DNA of 64,000 nucleotides. Origin: Beverwykella pulmonaria (lineage: Eukaryota > Ascomycota > Dothideomycetes > Pleosporales > Melanommataceae). Position numbers and translations under genes: made by a program. Shown here piece after piece: positions 1 through 11,045 of this stretch (position 1 is its first letter; the number at the start of each line of letters is the position of its first letter). Location: positions 602,220 to 666,219 of the forward strand of contig BCHH01000008.1 in NCBI GenBank assembly GCA_001599595.1, read 5' to 3'. A model generated the notes under the pieces. The model saw only the letters and a list, made by a program, of their open reading frames with translations. It was not told where the DNA came from and searched no databases.

Positions 1-16
1 AGCTTCCCTCCCAGCA

Positions 17-316
17 TCACAGACGTACCTTCTTCCCGGGCCTCCCCTCCACCTTCCCCTCTACCTTCTCCACCTTTCCCTCCACCTTATCCACGACCTT
101 CTTGACGGGGCTCTTCTTGACCGTCTTGGTCTTAGTCGCCGGCGTCTTCTTAACTACCGGCGCAGTCTTCTTCTTCTCGACCCTTCCGGCAGTAACCTTC
201 TGCGCGCGGGGCTTGGACGTATTAGCCTTGGTGCTCTTTTTTCCAGTGACGGCTTCCTCGACGGCGGCGAAGACACGCGGGCGTGCGTTGCCGGTGCTGG
301 CGCGTGTTTGGGCCAT
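17..316 (-). CDS. Small lysine-rich basic protein, function unknown
   Basis: Single-exon frame of 99 codons, starting at the ATG at 316-314 and ending with TGA at 19-17. About a quarter of the residues are Lys, with Pro, Thr and Val between them. The C-terminal third contains a short repeat of the type KVEGKVEKVEGKVEG. The composition resembles histone H1 tails and other intrinsically disordered nucleic-acid-binding proteins, but there is no globular winged-helix core, so I do not call it histone H1. I recall small fungal proteins with the same 'MAQTR...PRVF' opening and no known role. A polypurine tract (334-388 on +, so CT-rich on the coding strand) lies just upstream of the start, as is common in fungal promoters. 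It could have further exons beyond the window edge, but the stop codon argues against this. Confidence 0.6.
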   Translation of the reverse strand: MAQTRASTGNARPRVFAAVEEAVTGKKSTKANTSKPRAQKVTAGRVEKKKTAPVVKKTPATKTKTVKKSPVKKVVDKVEGKVEKVEGKVEGRPGKKVRL

Positions 317-1470
317 TGCTAATGCTGGTGCGGTGGAGAAGGGGTAAAAGGGAGAGAGGGGGAGAAGTGGGAGAGAAAGAGAGAGAGTGTGTGGTGACTT
401 TGTGGAAGCTGAATCTCTCGTTAGCCTTCTCTAAACCAGCGTGACTTTTTTCTCAGAATTTATGCCAATAAACAAGAAAAAGCGCAAGAGAAGAACAGTA
501 GTTATGAAATCAACTGCGGCGACCGCAATACAAGCACTCTCGCCTTAGACAGAAGAGAACGCGCGCGAAGCGCTCGCAATATGCCAGCGCGGTCGCAATG
601 ACGCGCCCGCCTGCCCGCCCGCCCCGACATATCAAAACAGAAGACGCGCACACACAGAATAGGACCGGAAGAAGAAACTCATACCTTATTCAAACGTTAG
701 CGACTACTCTTCTCCAGAAAGCGCGTTATTTGGCGTCGTGGTGGTGGTGGAAATCGACACAACGCAGCGTTGTTGTTGTTGTTGTGGGCGGAGGAGCGAA
801 CGAGGAAGAGCAGCACTTGGAGAGGGGAAACTTTCAAGCGAGCTTGTTTCACAACCAAAATTGTTGAACCCCGGCTGAGAATTAGGTGCCAAGTGCGGCG
901 AGGACTTATAGAGTTCTTTGCACTGTTATTTACTGGAATGATTCTGATTTGATCAACTGTTGTTGGATTAAGTCTGTGGGATGCCCGCAAGACCTGAATA
1001 GCCGCCCGCCCTCAAACCCGAGACATGGAGCCCAACCACTCTTTCATCCCTCACCAGACTCCTTGCAGTTGGGCTATATTACGACCTCAATGCGGCCCTA
1101 GGACCTCTGACAGGCCCTGTGAATGTGATTTTCTATTAAAAAGTGTACTTTTCCGTACTTTTCCATACTTTTGATCCAACCGTCCTAACACCATAAACAC
1201 CGAAGAAACATAACCGCTGATACCTCGATTGGGTAATTGTCGAGTTTTCTAAGCTCTCAGGGATGCCATTCGTTTGTTCATGCTGTCATAATGTTAATCC
1301 CAGATTCACAGGTCCAAGGCAAAGACGACTCACAAGTCAAAGAAGGCGAACTGGCTGGCCGATATGCCATAGCCATAGACGAAGCGGCTCGCCAAATAAC
1401 TTCCGAATATGGCGCGTAGATAATTGTCGGGTACCTTGGCTCCTCGTTAGTTGAAGCTCATTTCGACAGG
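317..1470. other. Intergenic region with short simple repeats
   Basis: It lies between the start of the Lys-rich gene and the stop of the glutamate dehydrogenase gene, so it holds the promoter of the first and the 3' flank of the second. Visible elements are the CT-type tract at 334-388, a GTG run at 736-750, a GTT run at 769-785, and three imperfect copies of a 10-mer built on TACTTTTCC at 1145-1173. The short open frames on both strands look accidental. Confidence 0.6.
1145..1173. repeat. Three tandem copies of a ~10-bp unit (TACTTTTCC)
   Basis: The units begin at 1145, 1155 and 1165. They differ at the first base, and the last unit ends in G rather than CC. They lie about 300 bp beyond the 3' end of the glutamate dehydrogenase gene. 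No function can be assigned. Confidence 0.6.
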
Positions 1471-4400
1471 CTATTTTGGACTTACTCTCTCCATGATCTT
1501 CTCTAGCCCAATCTCCGCAAGTAGAAGCTTGGGCAGTGCCTCGTTCAACACAGACTTCTTAAAGTCTTCATTGTTCCACAGTTCTGTGCTCTGCAATTCT
1601 TCGTCTAGCTTGGTAATGGCAATGCTGAGAGTGTCACTTAACGTGCTCCTGGGCTCGCCTGTCACTTGATGCTCCCTCCAGATGGCCTCGAACTCGAGCT
1701 TCGCGTTATTCTTAATGATGGATTGCACTTCCTTAACGTAGTTGTTGTAGAATTCTGGAGCAGTTCCATCTTCACGGATACACATGTGCTCAATAAAGCC
1801 AGCGTCATCGAAGGAGAGAGAGGCCAAGACCTCCAAGGAGGAGGATGTAACACCTCCCTTGTTGGCAGAGGCATCCTTGTACAGAATGCAACCAGCCTTT
1901 TCGAGACGAAGCTTAGCGTCTTGGGTGATGAACAAATTGGCTCCCTCAACGATGTACGGGATGACTGATTTGCCGTCGACGATGAGCTTGTTCGCCGTGG
2001 TCAGGTCGATGGACTCGGGGCGTCCACCACAAGGGACGAAGGTGTCGTAGTGCTCTCCGCTGCGGAGGTGAAAGGTGTTGCGGAAGCTGGTGCCATTGTA
2101 AACCAAGTCTCCGTTAGGAAGCCTAACGTTGTTCTCGTCTACCAGGATGCGGTAGCCTTCTGGGGACAATTTTGTAATGTCGAAGTGATTGATCATGAGG
2201 CGACTTTTTGCCAGCTGAATCAGTTCCTTGTGGTTGAGACCCTTGGGGTCCACAAGGACACCAGACCCGTCCACAATGGATATGTACTTCTCATTGCTCA
2301 AGAGGATCTCGTTCGACCCCAGGTCGCCATCAGGCCCTCCAGTCTGGAGCTTCCTGACCTTGCTGGGATCCAGGTTCAACTTCCGGTAGATACCCAGAAC
2401 ATATTCGCGGACCGACAGCGTCGTCATGCCGTAGCGATCGTGGGGAATACCGCCCAACTTGGGGCTCTTTCCTGTGAAGAAAGACTTCCACCATGGTGCG
2501 CCCCGGCCTCTGGCATGCTCAGTCGCCCAATCAACCAAGTCAGCAGTGTTCTCGTCCGGACCCATGAAGAGAATCTCCTCCTTGCCGTACAGGTCAACGA
2601 TCGGATCTTTAATTCCGGGGCTGTTGGGATGCAACAGGAGATCCAGAATGCTGTCAATGTACTTCTCAAATGCGACGCGAGCCTTGTCCTGGTGATGATA
2701 GTCGAGCAGGACAACGCCCTTGGAACCGCCTTCAGGAATGTCCTTGTTCTTGCGCTGTTGCGTGTTGGCGAGATTGTAGTTTTCGTCAAACATGGACCGA
2801 GCGTTGATGGCATACGCTTCCTCGCTCCTAGACTTGACGATGCGGATACCACCACGGGCGATGTCGCGGAAACGAAGATGGAAGCCTCTAAACTCAGAGC
2901 TGATAACGAGGAACATGCCATACAGTGGCTGGGGATACTCTGAAGGGGGGAGAAAGGCCGGGTTCAGGCGGAAGCTAAGAGCCACCTTGGTAGGCGTGTA
3001 GAAGTTTGTCTTAAGCACAGAGTTGTTGAAAATTCGAAATGAGCTCATGACCATCTGGTGGTGATCATTGATGGCACTCTTGTTGATAGCGTCCGTCAGC
3101 TCCTCGTCCGTGAGCACCCTGTCGATTTTGAGTCGCAAGAAGCTCAAGGTTGGGAGGAAATCGTCCTGTTCCCCTCTCGTTTGGACGTAGTGTGTATTGG
3201 CGAAGGACAGGTACAAGCTATGGACTAGCTCGGGATACTGGTTGATGATCTCCAGAATGTAGTCGGCGGTGAATGTTTCTGTACGTAACCTACGCTTCAA
3301 CTTGGACAGAAGCTCAGCGTGTGTGCTGTTTTCGGTGTCGAGTATGGACGACAAAGCGGCATACTCACTTCCGAGACGATTCAGGAAGTGAGAAACAAAA
3401 ACCCAGACGCAGTGTGCGTAGATGGTTTCCTGGAGACTGAGTTTTCCGGTGGCAAAGTGAGCCTGAAGCTTGTTTTGGGGAATACAGTACAGGAGAGAGA
3501 TCTCCTTGATGATCTGGTGGATAGAGGCCTCGATTGGCGGATGCTTAGACCCACTCCTCTCGGTGAGTTGTCGAAGATAGATAGACATGGCGGTATATCC
3601 GTTGGAGAATTGCTCGACGTACTTGCGCGTAGACGTCAGCCCATAGTAATGGTAGAGATCGCTCAAAGCACTGAAGAAGCCCATGGCGGAGCCCTGCTTG
3701 TAGGCGATAACAAGTCGCTTGTCTCGGGAGCCTTCGATATCGAAATACTCAATGACAGGACCGGTTCGCTCAACGGCGACTCGAAGGGCCTCTTGGTAGA
3801 CGGCCTTGGTGTTGTTGGTGGCCTTTTGCAGAAAACGCTTGTCGCCAATCTTCTCTATATCGGTTTCAGTCGCAGGCGGGGTTGGGTCCGCAAAATCGCA
3901 CTCGTAGACAAAGTAGCATCTCAGTTGCTGGTCTTCGCTTTTGGGCAGAGGGCTCGCGGAGCGGAAGCTCTCGACGCGATATCCCTTGCTTCCTTTTGAC
4001 CCGTTCAGATATTTCTCGTCGATACGTTGCTCGTATTGGGGCCCGGCAACCACTGAGATGCCAGGCTTGCTTGTATCAATGTACACGGCATGGTCCGAGG
4101 CTTCCTTGTCAAGGCGGATTTCTACGTGTTTGTCGTCACGCGCGTACGCCGCTACTTTGGCGGCATAAAGGGAGTGAATGTGGTTGACGATGCTAGATTG
4201 AATCTTAGTATCGGGATACACGATGGGCAGGACGTGCACCTACGCTTCCACTGACTCGGTTGCAAAGTACATGTCGTCAATGCCGAGCTCGTTGTAGAAC
4301 CACTTCGTCTCCGACTCGACAAAGTCCGGAGGTATGAATCCTCTCTCCTCGACTCCGTCCATGACGGCCTCCATTTGCTCCTCCTTGCCCTCGAATTTGG

Positions 4401-4584
4401 GAGCCACATATCCCGAGCCCCCGGAGCCTTCTTGTGGGAGCACGCGCGGTGTTGACTGTCCTGAGCCCGAAACGCTGAGATGGGGGGGTAGGGGCGATGG
4501 GCGGCGGTCGGGCGTTCGAATGACAGTGTCCAGAAGCCTATTCGGGGCGGCAGCGGGACCGCCCTGGACTGGTGTGGAAGACAT
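1471..4584 (-). CDS. GDH2: NAD-dependent glutamate dehydrogenase, large (~115 kDa) fungal type
   Basis: Oxidises glutamate to 2-oxoglutarate and ammonium with NAD+, feeding amino-acid carbon into the TCA cycle. Two exons, 4584-4244 and 4192-1471, give 1,020 residues, close to the usual ~1,040 of fungal enzymes. The 51-nt intron (4243-4193) starts GTAGGT and ends TCTAG; its removal joins ...TESVEA to IVNHIHSLYAAKV, a junction I recognise from the family. The C-terminal half carries the catalytic domain: RGGIR near 560, the active-site PEGGSKG near 600-606, GPDENT near 659 and the nucleotide-binding GGPDGDLGSN near 732-741. The long N-terminal region, typical of the NAD-specific class, separates it from the ~450-residue NADP enzyme. 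I chose the ATG at 4584 (MSSTPVQ...) because homologues begin with this Pro/Ser-rich segment. An in-frame ATG at 4677 would add 31 atypical residues. Confidence 0.93.
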
Positions 4585-6252
4585 TTGGGATGAATAGCGG
4601 GGTGGTCTGAGGTAGGGTGGTTCGAGAGATGCGCGTAGAGAGCTGTTGTAGCACGTCGAGCTCTGCTGGAGTAACACCTCAATGAGAGTATGAAGAATAG
4701 CTTCTCCTTGGGAAGCGGTGTAATGTGGAGGAGGGGTGGTTCGGGGTGCCGAGAGCGGATAGGAAGTGGGGGACGGAGGCTTTGGGGAACGTAGGAAAGA
4801 GCAAGTGGTCTGGTTGTAAAATTTAGCAAAGCTAGCCTGGCGAGGGACAATTGCGGTGTCAATGGCACCAGAAAATCAAGTCTCTCGACCACATTATCTA
4901 TCGTGAGGCTCAAGCATAGGTATGTCTTACCAGACGAATTTAATGACGCAGCTAGCCCACCTTGGCCGGGGCACCCTCAGGGCAAGGCTCAATTCAGCTG
5001 GGGGAGCTCTGGCGTAGGATAAGACGGCCGCCTTCAATTGGGCCAGTTCCAGTGCGGCGTGCCAGTACAAGAGAACACGGTGAGAAGTAAGCAGAGCTCC
5101 TCCTGTGAGAGACAGCGCCGCCTGACGACTGCGGGCCGATCAAATGTCAAAATATGGCATGTACGACGCCACAATCTGCGCCCAAGGTTGGTTGCAGTGG
5201 AGCGGCTGCACGCCGATAAGCAACGAGGAGGGATGGGAGATAAGAGGAGCGGGATGGCTAGTTCGATCGTGAACGGATTCTTAGACATGGTATGGGGGGC
5301 GGGCATATTTATAGCTGCTTGGTTGCTTGATGCTGCGGCGTACCTGACGATGGATGCTCGCTCGGTTTTCGGCGGCTCTCGCAGTGCGGGGACCCAATGG
5401 ATGCGCTTAGCGGGATTTTACCTAAGGGCTCAGATCATGACCTGCAAACTTGCAAGGTTCGCGAGCAAATCTTTCACAGCATCACTGCGAGCGCTCCACG
5501 AGTGCGAGCGATTGCTAATGGCGCTGCACTCCAGCTGCACCCGGGCGCTGTCCCGAAGGCGCAATCTGGCGCTATTGCCCCGGATTCGCTGGCCGTCCAG
5601 CGAAGCACCGGCAGAGAACCGTCGCTCAACCCTCACGCGCCGCCTCCGCGTTCTTTTCACGATCCTTGGCACCGGGCAGCAGCCCAGACGCTGCGCGCTG
5701 ACTTCTGGTCGTACGTGGCCTCTCGGCACTGGGTCCTAGGCACACGTGGGCTGCTCCTGACGAGAACGGCCTCACGATGCTGGGAACACGGAGTCATCAC
5801 CCAGGCGCAGGAGGGTCACGATGGCCAAGATGTCACGATGCAAAACGGGCGGGCCGGGGGTGGCGGCTGGCAAGCGGCCTCACGATGATCAGTGGCAAGC
5901 ACACCGCCGCCTTGGAATGTCACGATGCTGTGTGCTGGCGCCCGACGCTGGCCAATGCATTGCGTGTGCACAGTTCGAGCTTTTCACGATGCTCGCCACG
6001 GCCGCTGCGGATCGCGCAATCGTTAGACAACGAGCCACTGGACGTGTCCATCACAGTCATCGCGGACGATTCTTCCGGACATTGCGGAGTAGGTACCCAC
6101 CGTGGTACACCTCATTCCCTTTCAAGCAACCCAGCAGGACAACGTGAGCTGAATCGAACCGTTTCACCTCTGGCCAGAACCATCTGAAAGGGAATAAGAC
6201 CAGCCTTCTGTCATTCTATGAACATCCTCACCCACTTCCCTTCCTCAGACCG
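4585..6252. other. Long intergenic region upstream of NAD-GDH
   Basis: It runs from the GDH start to the 3' end of the RTG2-like gene, so it is mainly GDH promoter and leader. On the minus strand a TATAAATA-like element lies near 5306-5317, which would allow a leader of several hundred nt. A cluster of six TCACGATG 8-mers occupies 5772-5991 and is annotated separately. Several GC-rich open frames overlap on both strands (for example 5038-5739 +), but none resembles a family and none dominates, so I call no gene. Confidence 0.55.
5772..5991 (+). promoter_or_regulatory. Cluster of six exact TCACGATG 8-mers
   Basis: Exact copies lie at 5772-5779, 5816-5823, 5833-5840, 5880-5887, 5920-5927 and 5984-5991, all in the same orientation. 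A TCACGATC variant is at 5657-5664, and its reverse complement is at 5265-5272. Outside the 8-mer the flanks are not alike, so this is not a simple tandem duplication. Spacings are 44, 17, 47, 40 and 64 bp. The cluster is 1.2-1.4 kb upstream of the NAD-GDH start and immediately 3' of the RTG2-like gene. Repeated short words with unrelated flanks are what a transcription-factor binding array looks like, but I do not know the factor. Confidence 0.5.
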
Positions 6253-8167
6253 CTACTCATGTCCGTCCCCATACTCCCTCCCATTCACTAGCAACAGCAC
6301 TTTATACCCCTGTCCGTCAACCCAGCTCTTCTTCTTCCCAGCCTTCTCCACCTTCTTCAATGCCCCCTGAAGCCCCTCGTCCAACTCATCAATCGCTTTC
6401 AAGAATGAAAAGTCCGTATAGAGCACCTCCTTCTCCTTCTTAACCGTCCACTGCACGTTCACCCTCAGTCTGTCCTCTCGAACGGCTCCAGCCGGGTATA
6501 TGCTCGCGAAGACAGCAGCCACGCGTCCGAGATACATGCACCACCACGCCATTCCATCCGGTAGTAGCTGGACCATGCGGCGGTAGAAGTCTTGCTCCGT
6601 TACGCTGATAGACGGGCATCCGCCGTATCGTTCGCATAGCAGGATGGCGAGTAGAGCGCGCTGTTCATGACTGACGCCATGCGCCGCTGCAAAAAATCCA
6701 GTCGTAGTGCTCCTGAGCGCTGCTCCGCCGCAGAGATCCTTCGGAAACGCGGCGTGGACATACATTGCCTGAACAAACGCGGTAAGAAGCGCTCTATCGA
6801 AGAGCGTCCTGTTATACGCCGAGGGTGGGAGCTTGACTGCCATGGTTAGGAGAGCCACGAGCTCCTGCACAGACTCTCTAGCGTACGGTCTCGTCGCGGC
6901 GACAAGCGGGTTCTCCCTCCGGATCTCGTTGGACATATCCGCAAAATGCATCCCCTCCCTTACTCCACCCTGACAGAAAAACACATCTTGGATGCTGGGC
7001 AAAGCGTGGGACAGACAGTCAATCAAAAACGCCACTGAAGGAACCTGACTCGCTCTCCTCTGGGACACTCGAAAGATCTCGGGCGTTTCCTCACTTTTGA
7101 CAGCCGCCTTCACAGCCTGCGTATCATGGAACGACTCCTGGCTCACCCTGAATCCATTGATGATAGGAATCGGATATGGCTTGATGGCATGCTCACTCAT
7201 CAGCACGAATCCCCAGCCCCTGAAGCCGCCTCCAGAGAGATACAACGGTAGCCCATTCTTTCCGTGCATGAGTTCCTCAGGAATCTCAATTTCCCTCACC
7301 GCGTCCTTCAATTTCTCCACGACCTCCTCCTCGAACTCTTTGAACCATTTACTGTTATGATGTAGGCTGGCTTCTTCTAGTCTCTTTGTAAGAGCCGCGG
7401 CGCCGAATGGCAAACTCACACTCCCTTTCTTACTCATCCGCACCTCCCCGTCTTCAGTCCACAGCCATGTGATCTGCGTGCTACCCCCTCCAAGATCCAT
7501 TACCAATCCTCTCACCTCATCATAAGAACTAGCAACGCCATAAGCGCCGATCCTTCCCTCGTCCTCCTTCGCCAACAATTCGACTTTCCAGCCCGTTGCG
7601 TCTTCAATCTCAGCTCTGAACTCGATAGAGTTTTGCGCTACGCGCGTGGCTTCTGTGGCTACGATGCGGATCTGGCTTTCCGGAACGTGGAAATCTGCGC
7701 AGGTTGATTTAAAGCGCAGTAGTGCCTTTTTCACGGCGGAGATGGTAGGCGGGGGGATGGGTATTGGGGTGGATGAGAAAGGAGTGTGTTGGGCGTCGTA
7801 GAGTGAGATGGCGGCGCGGTCGAGATAGAGCGTGGGTAGAATGCGGGATGTAGCCGGGGCAAGGGAGGTGATGGAGAAGCGGATTCCGTTGCTGGACTCG
7901 AATTAGCACAAGATTTGTACATACATAGGAGCGTGAGCAAGGAATTTGGAATTTGGACACGCCGTCTTTTCGACGTGAGTAAGTCCAGAACTCCAAACAA
8001 GCATACCATGGTGGACATTACATTCGTCGCGGGTAAAACGAACGTGAGACCAGCTTGCTAGCAGACAGCACGTCTTCGTAGCTTAAAGTACAAACAAAAA
8101 TAGCTCAAACTCACCTCCCCATATCCACTAACCCGTGATAGAACTGTGTCTCGGCCTTGACCTCCAT
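6253..8167 (-). CDS. Ppx/GppA-family protein, RTG2-like retrograde regulator
   Basis: Actin-like ATPase-fold protein of the exopolyphosphatase/guanosine-pentaphosphate phosphatase family. The closest functional reference I know is yeast Rtg2, which relays mitochondrial dysfunction to nuclear genes for glutamate synthesis. Two exons, 8167-8115 and 7891-6253, are joined across a 223-nt intron (8114-7892; GTGAGT...CCAG, branch-like GCTAAT), giving 563 residues. The splice rebuilds the phosphate-1 motif LVDMGSNGIRFS at residues 13-24, split over two exons. Phosphate-2, [12 protein letters not shown], lies near 149-160. A stop codon five codons upstream in frame fixes the start at 8167. The gene points the same way as NAD-GDH downstream but has its own long spacer. 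Enzymatic exopolyphosphatase activity cannot be excluded. Confidence 0.85.
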
Positions 8168-8776
8168 GGCTTCCAAGCCTTAGCCTTAGCTTTAGCCTTA
8201 GTCTTGGTTCTTCCTCTTTTCTCTTCCACTATTTCCTGCTCTGTATCTCAATACCGTGTGGTCGAACAGATCTCGGCTTTATCCCGCACTCGCTCTTCGG
8301 GCCTGCACTTCGCAATGACGTAATTGTCAACCTTCGGCTGTGAGGGTAGGAAAGTCTTCCTTCCAAGGTTTCAGAGTTGCGACGTTAATTTCTATTACCC
8401 CCGAATTACATAAAATCTCCCCGTTTGTGTATATGGTGTGATGTTGGGCAGCGGCAGCCACGCAAGCTGCAAGGTGCAGATAGAGAATTTATTGCGCTAG
8501 TGGTGGGTATGGTTGAAAGGCGCGGGCCAATCATGGATGGGTGCCAGATTCTAAGGGGAGAGGCGAACTTGCGTTCTATCTTCTATTTGAAAAAGAAAGA
8601 GGGCAGATTTGCAACAAATAATGTGATGCTTTGACCATTTACTTTACAGCAAAGCCTGCGTGAAGCCGCCGCGATTACGCTATATACACTTTTTGTCGGA
8701 AATCACCCTTTCCATCTTTGCTAATGACCCGTGAACCCGCCCCATCACATGAACTCCAAATACAAATACGGCAGCC
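8168..8776. other. Promoter region of the RTG2-like gene
   Basis: 609 bp between two minus-strand genes. Directly upstream of the RTG2-like ATG is a run of CCTTAG-type hexamers (about 8176-8206). The rest shows no recognisable gene. The 3' side holds the terminator region of the HAM1-like gene, where I see no clear poly(A) signal. Confidence 0.5.
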
Positions 8777-11045
8777 CTATAGCATCATAGCATGCAGGTC
8801 AAAAACCTCATTCCTCCATCCTCCCTCATCCCACTCATCAATCCGTTCGCTCGCCTGTACCGCCTCCTCCTCCCACACCTTGACCACACTCCCTGGCGCA
8901 TACAACCCTTTGAAAACGCCCTTTCCTGGCTCCGCAACACCGACTCTCGTATACACATCCGGATCATCCTCAGGCGTCAACCGCGTCAACACGGCCTTAA
9001 AGAACGTCCGCAGGTCATCGGGGTCCGAAATCTTTGTTGCCCTCAACCTTTCTCTCGCAAACAGCAGTTCGCGGTTCGCGGCGTGAATGGCGTCTGCAAT
9101 GCCGGTGGCGAGTTGCTTTTCCATGAGTTTGCGGATGAGAGGGCGGAGGAAGGGTCGGAGGAGCCAGCCGAAGAAGGTGAATTTGGATTTGCGGAGCGTG
9201 TAGGTGAGCTTGTGGATGTGCACGCGCACGGCGCGGAGCGTGAGTATTTGCTCCTGTTTTTCTTTCGCGATGTCGACGTCGAGGTGGATGTCGATACCGC
9301 GCTCATCGAGCTGGAAGGAGGCGATGCCCTCGTCCGCTAGACGGAGGATGCCTGAGTGTGCCCGGAGGAGGAAGCCAATCTCGTCAGCGCGGAGTGATAG
9401 ACCGTCTATCTTGATTGTGATCTTGGATGTCACATTTGCGGTGGTTCGGAAGCGGGCTTTGCGGATTTCGAGGTCGTTGTAGGTTTCGACGCGGAAACGG
9501 AAGGGGAGGAATGAGGTGTGGTTGATGGTTTTGCCGGGCTCGATGATCAGGTTTTCCAGCAGGAGGTCGATTTCAGGGGTTGAGACTTCGAGGCGAGGGA
9601 TCGGGATGTACTGAATCGCTTGGATCATGAGCGGGACGAAGACGTTGATTGCATCCGTGACGAGATCGCTGTTGGTGTAGGAATGGCGGGGTGAGAGTAT
9701 GTTGACTATTTTCATGCTGGTTTTGAGCAACTTTGCAATGTCTTGATCCTCGGTTACGGAATGGAATGTCTTTTGCGCCTGCTCGAGGAACTTGTCAACG
9801 TCTTCGCGAAGAGAAGAGTCGGTGCCAACCCCGCGCGACTTCTTCCTCAGCTCCTGGAACTTCTCATCAGCATGATCGAGGAAGTCGGGGTCTGTTAGTA
9901 GTTTCTGAAGCGCGTTTCCAATATCAGTCAACAATCCCTCAAACTCGGGATCTTTCCGAGAGTGCTCGAGCACTGCATGGAAACAGTCCTCGAGCTTCTG
10001 CCATTGCGCCCGGTCTCCAAATGAACTGATGAAGGTCCAGAAATTGCTCACTGCCCTATCCATGGCAGGGTTAGTGTCCACATCCTTCTGTACTGTCCCC
10101 ATGGTATCTTCTATGACACGGGAGTAGGCCTTGGCGTATCTCTGAAGGAGTAACGATAGCGTGGAGACCGAGTCGGCGTAGTCCCTTTTCTTCCTTAGAT
10201 TCGTGACGGTCTTCTTCAACCGGTACAGTAGCGAGTCGCCCTCCTCTCCTGTGAGCTTGTCCGCCAGACTGTTTTCCGCCTCCTTTACCACCTTGACTGC
10301 ACCAGAGCCGACTACTCCAGCAATCTCATCCACTTCTCCGTTGAGTCCATTGGCAGTGGGTGGAGCACCGCCATCTGCTCCTGGCTCTTTCAATGCCTTC
10401 TGCTCTGTTTCTGAGGGCTCGATTGCCTTGCCCGCCTCTTCTGCTACTTCAGATAGCGCGAACGCCGTGTCCTTGAAGACCTCACGACCGACAATGTTGA
10501 GGTCGGAGAGGAAGAGTCGGAAGTCGGAGTTGGTTAGGAGTAGCGTGCCAACGGTTTGGAGGCTTCGGTACGCTATTCTCATCAGTTGCTGTACGTGAAT
10601 GGTGATATACACTGCACCTACCAGCTGCTGTATCTGCCTTCGCTTTCGACCTGGAAGCACGGTGTGCAATATCACTCACGTCCACCGAGACCCTCGACTT
10701 GGAAAGATACCACATGAAATCCTGTATTTGATCTTTATCGTTCTTGTGCAGGAGCAGGTCGATGAATTCGTGGAGCCATTGCTTGGTGAATTTTACGAGT
10801 TGGCGGCCGGAGTCGCTCAGATCTGGGTTCTCGGGATTGAGGATGCTTGCAGACAGCAGACTTCGCAGGTTGATGATGACCTGCTCGTTCGATGGCATGA
10901 ATCCCTTGGACAGGGCGCGCCACATCTGGTACGAGTGGAGCTTCTGGTGAAGTTCGCGCTGGAGAACCGTGTCATCCTGGTACTGGGGTAGAAGCGGTCG
11001 CTGGTCGTCATCGCGAGACGTGCAGAATCCAAAGCAGGACGACAT
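8777..11045 (-). CDS. HAM1-like protein (N- and C-terminal HAM1 domains), function unknown
   Basis: Two exons, 11045-10622 and 10572-8777, with a 49-nt intron (10621-10573), give 739 residues. The splice restores ...SKAKADTAAA-YRSLQTVG..., matching the continuous sequence I remember for this filamentous-fungal family, described in Pfam as HAM1-like N-terminal plus C-terminal (formerly DUF5923 and DUF4449). The N-terminus begins with a Cys-rich 'MSSCFGFC' and a PLLPQY segment. The central part is helical and charged with a disordered loop near residues 190-230. The C-terminal ~250 residues are rich in alternating hydrophobics, with repeated RF(R) segments. No catalytic motif is visible. I chose the ATG at 11045 over 11060 because family members start at the MS-Cys motif. 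The biochemical role is unknown to me. Confidence 0.8.

Noticed and set aside
2050..2943. 297-codon plus-strand frame inside NAD-GDH
   Set aside because: Antisense shadow of a conserved GDH coding region; no recognisable protein motif.
5038..5888. Overlapping 233- and 163-codon plus-strand frames in the GDH spacer
   Set aside because: GC-rich sequence with few stops on both strands; no family resemblance, no introns or context that favour one frame.
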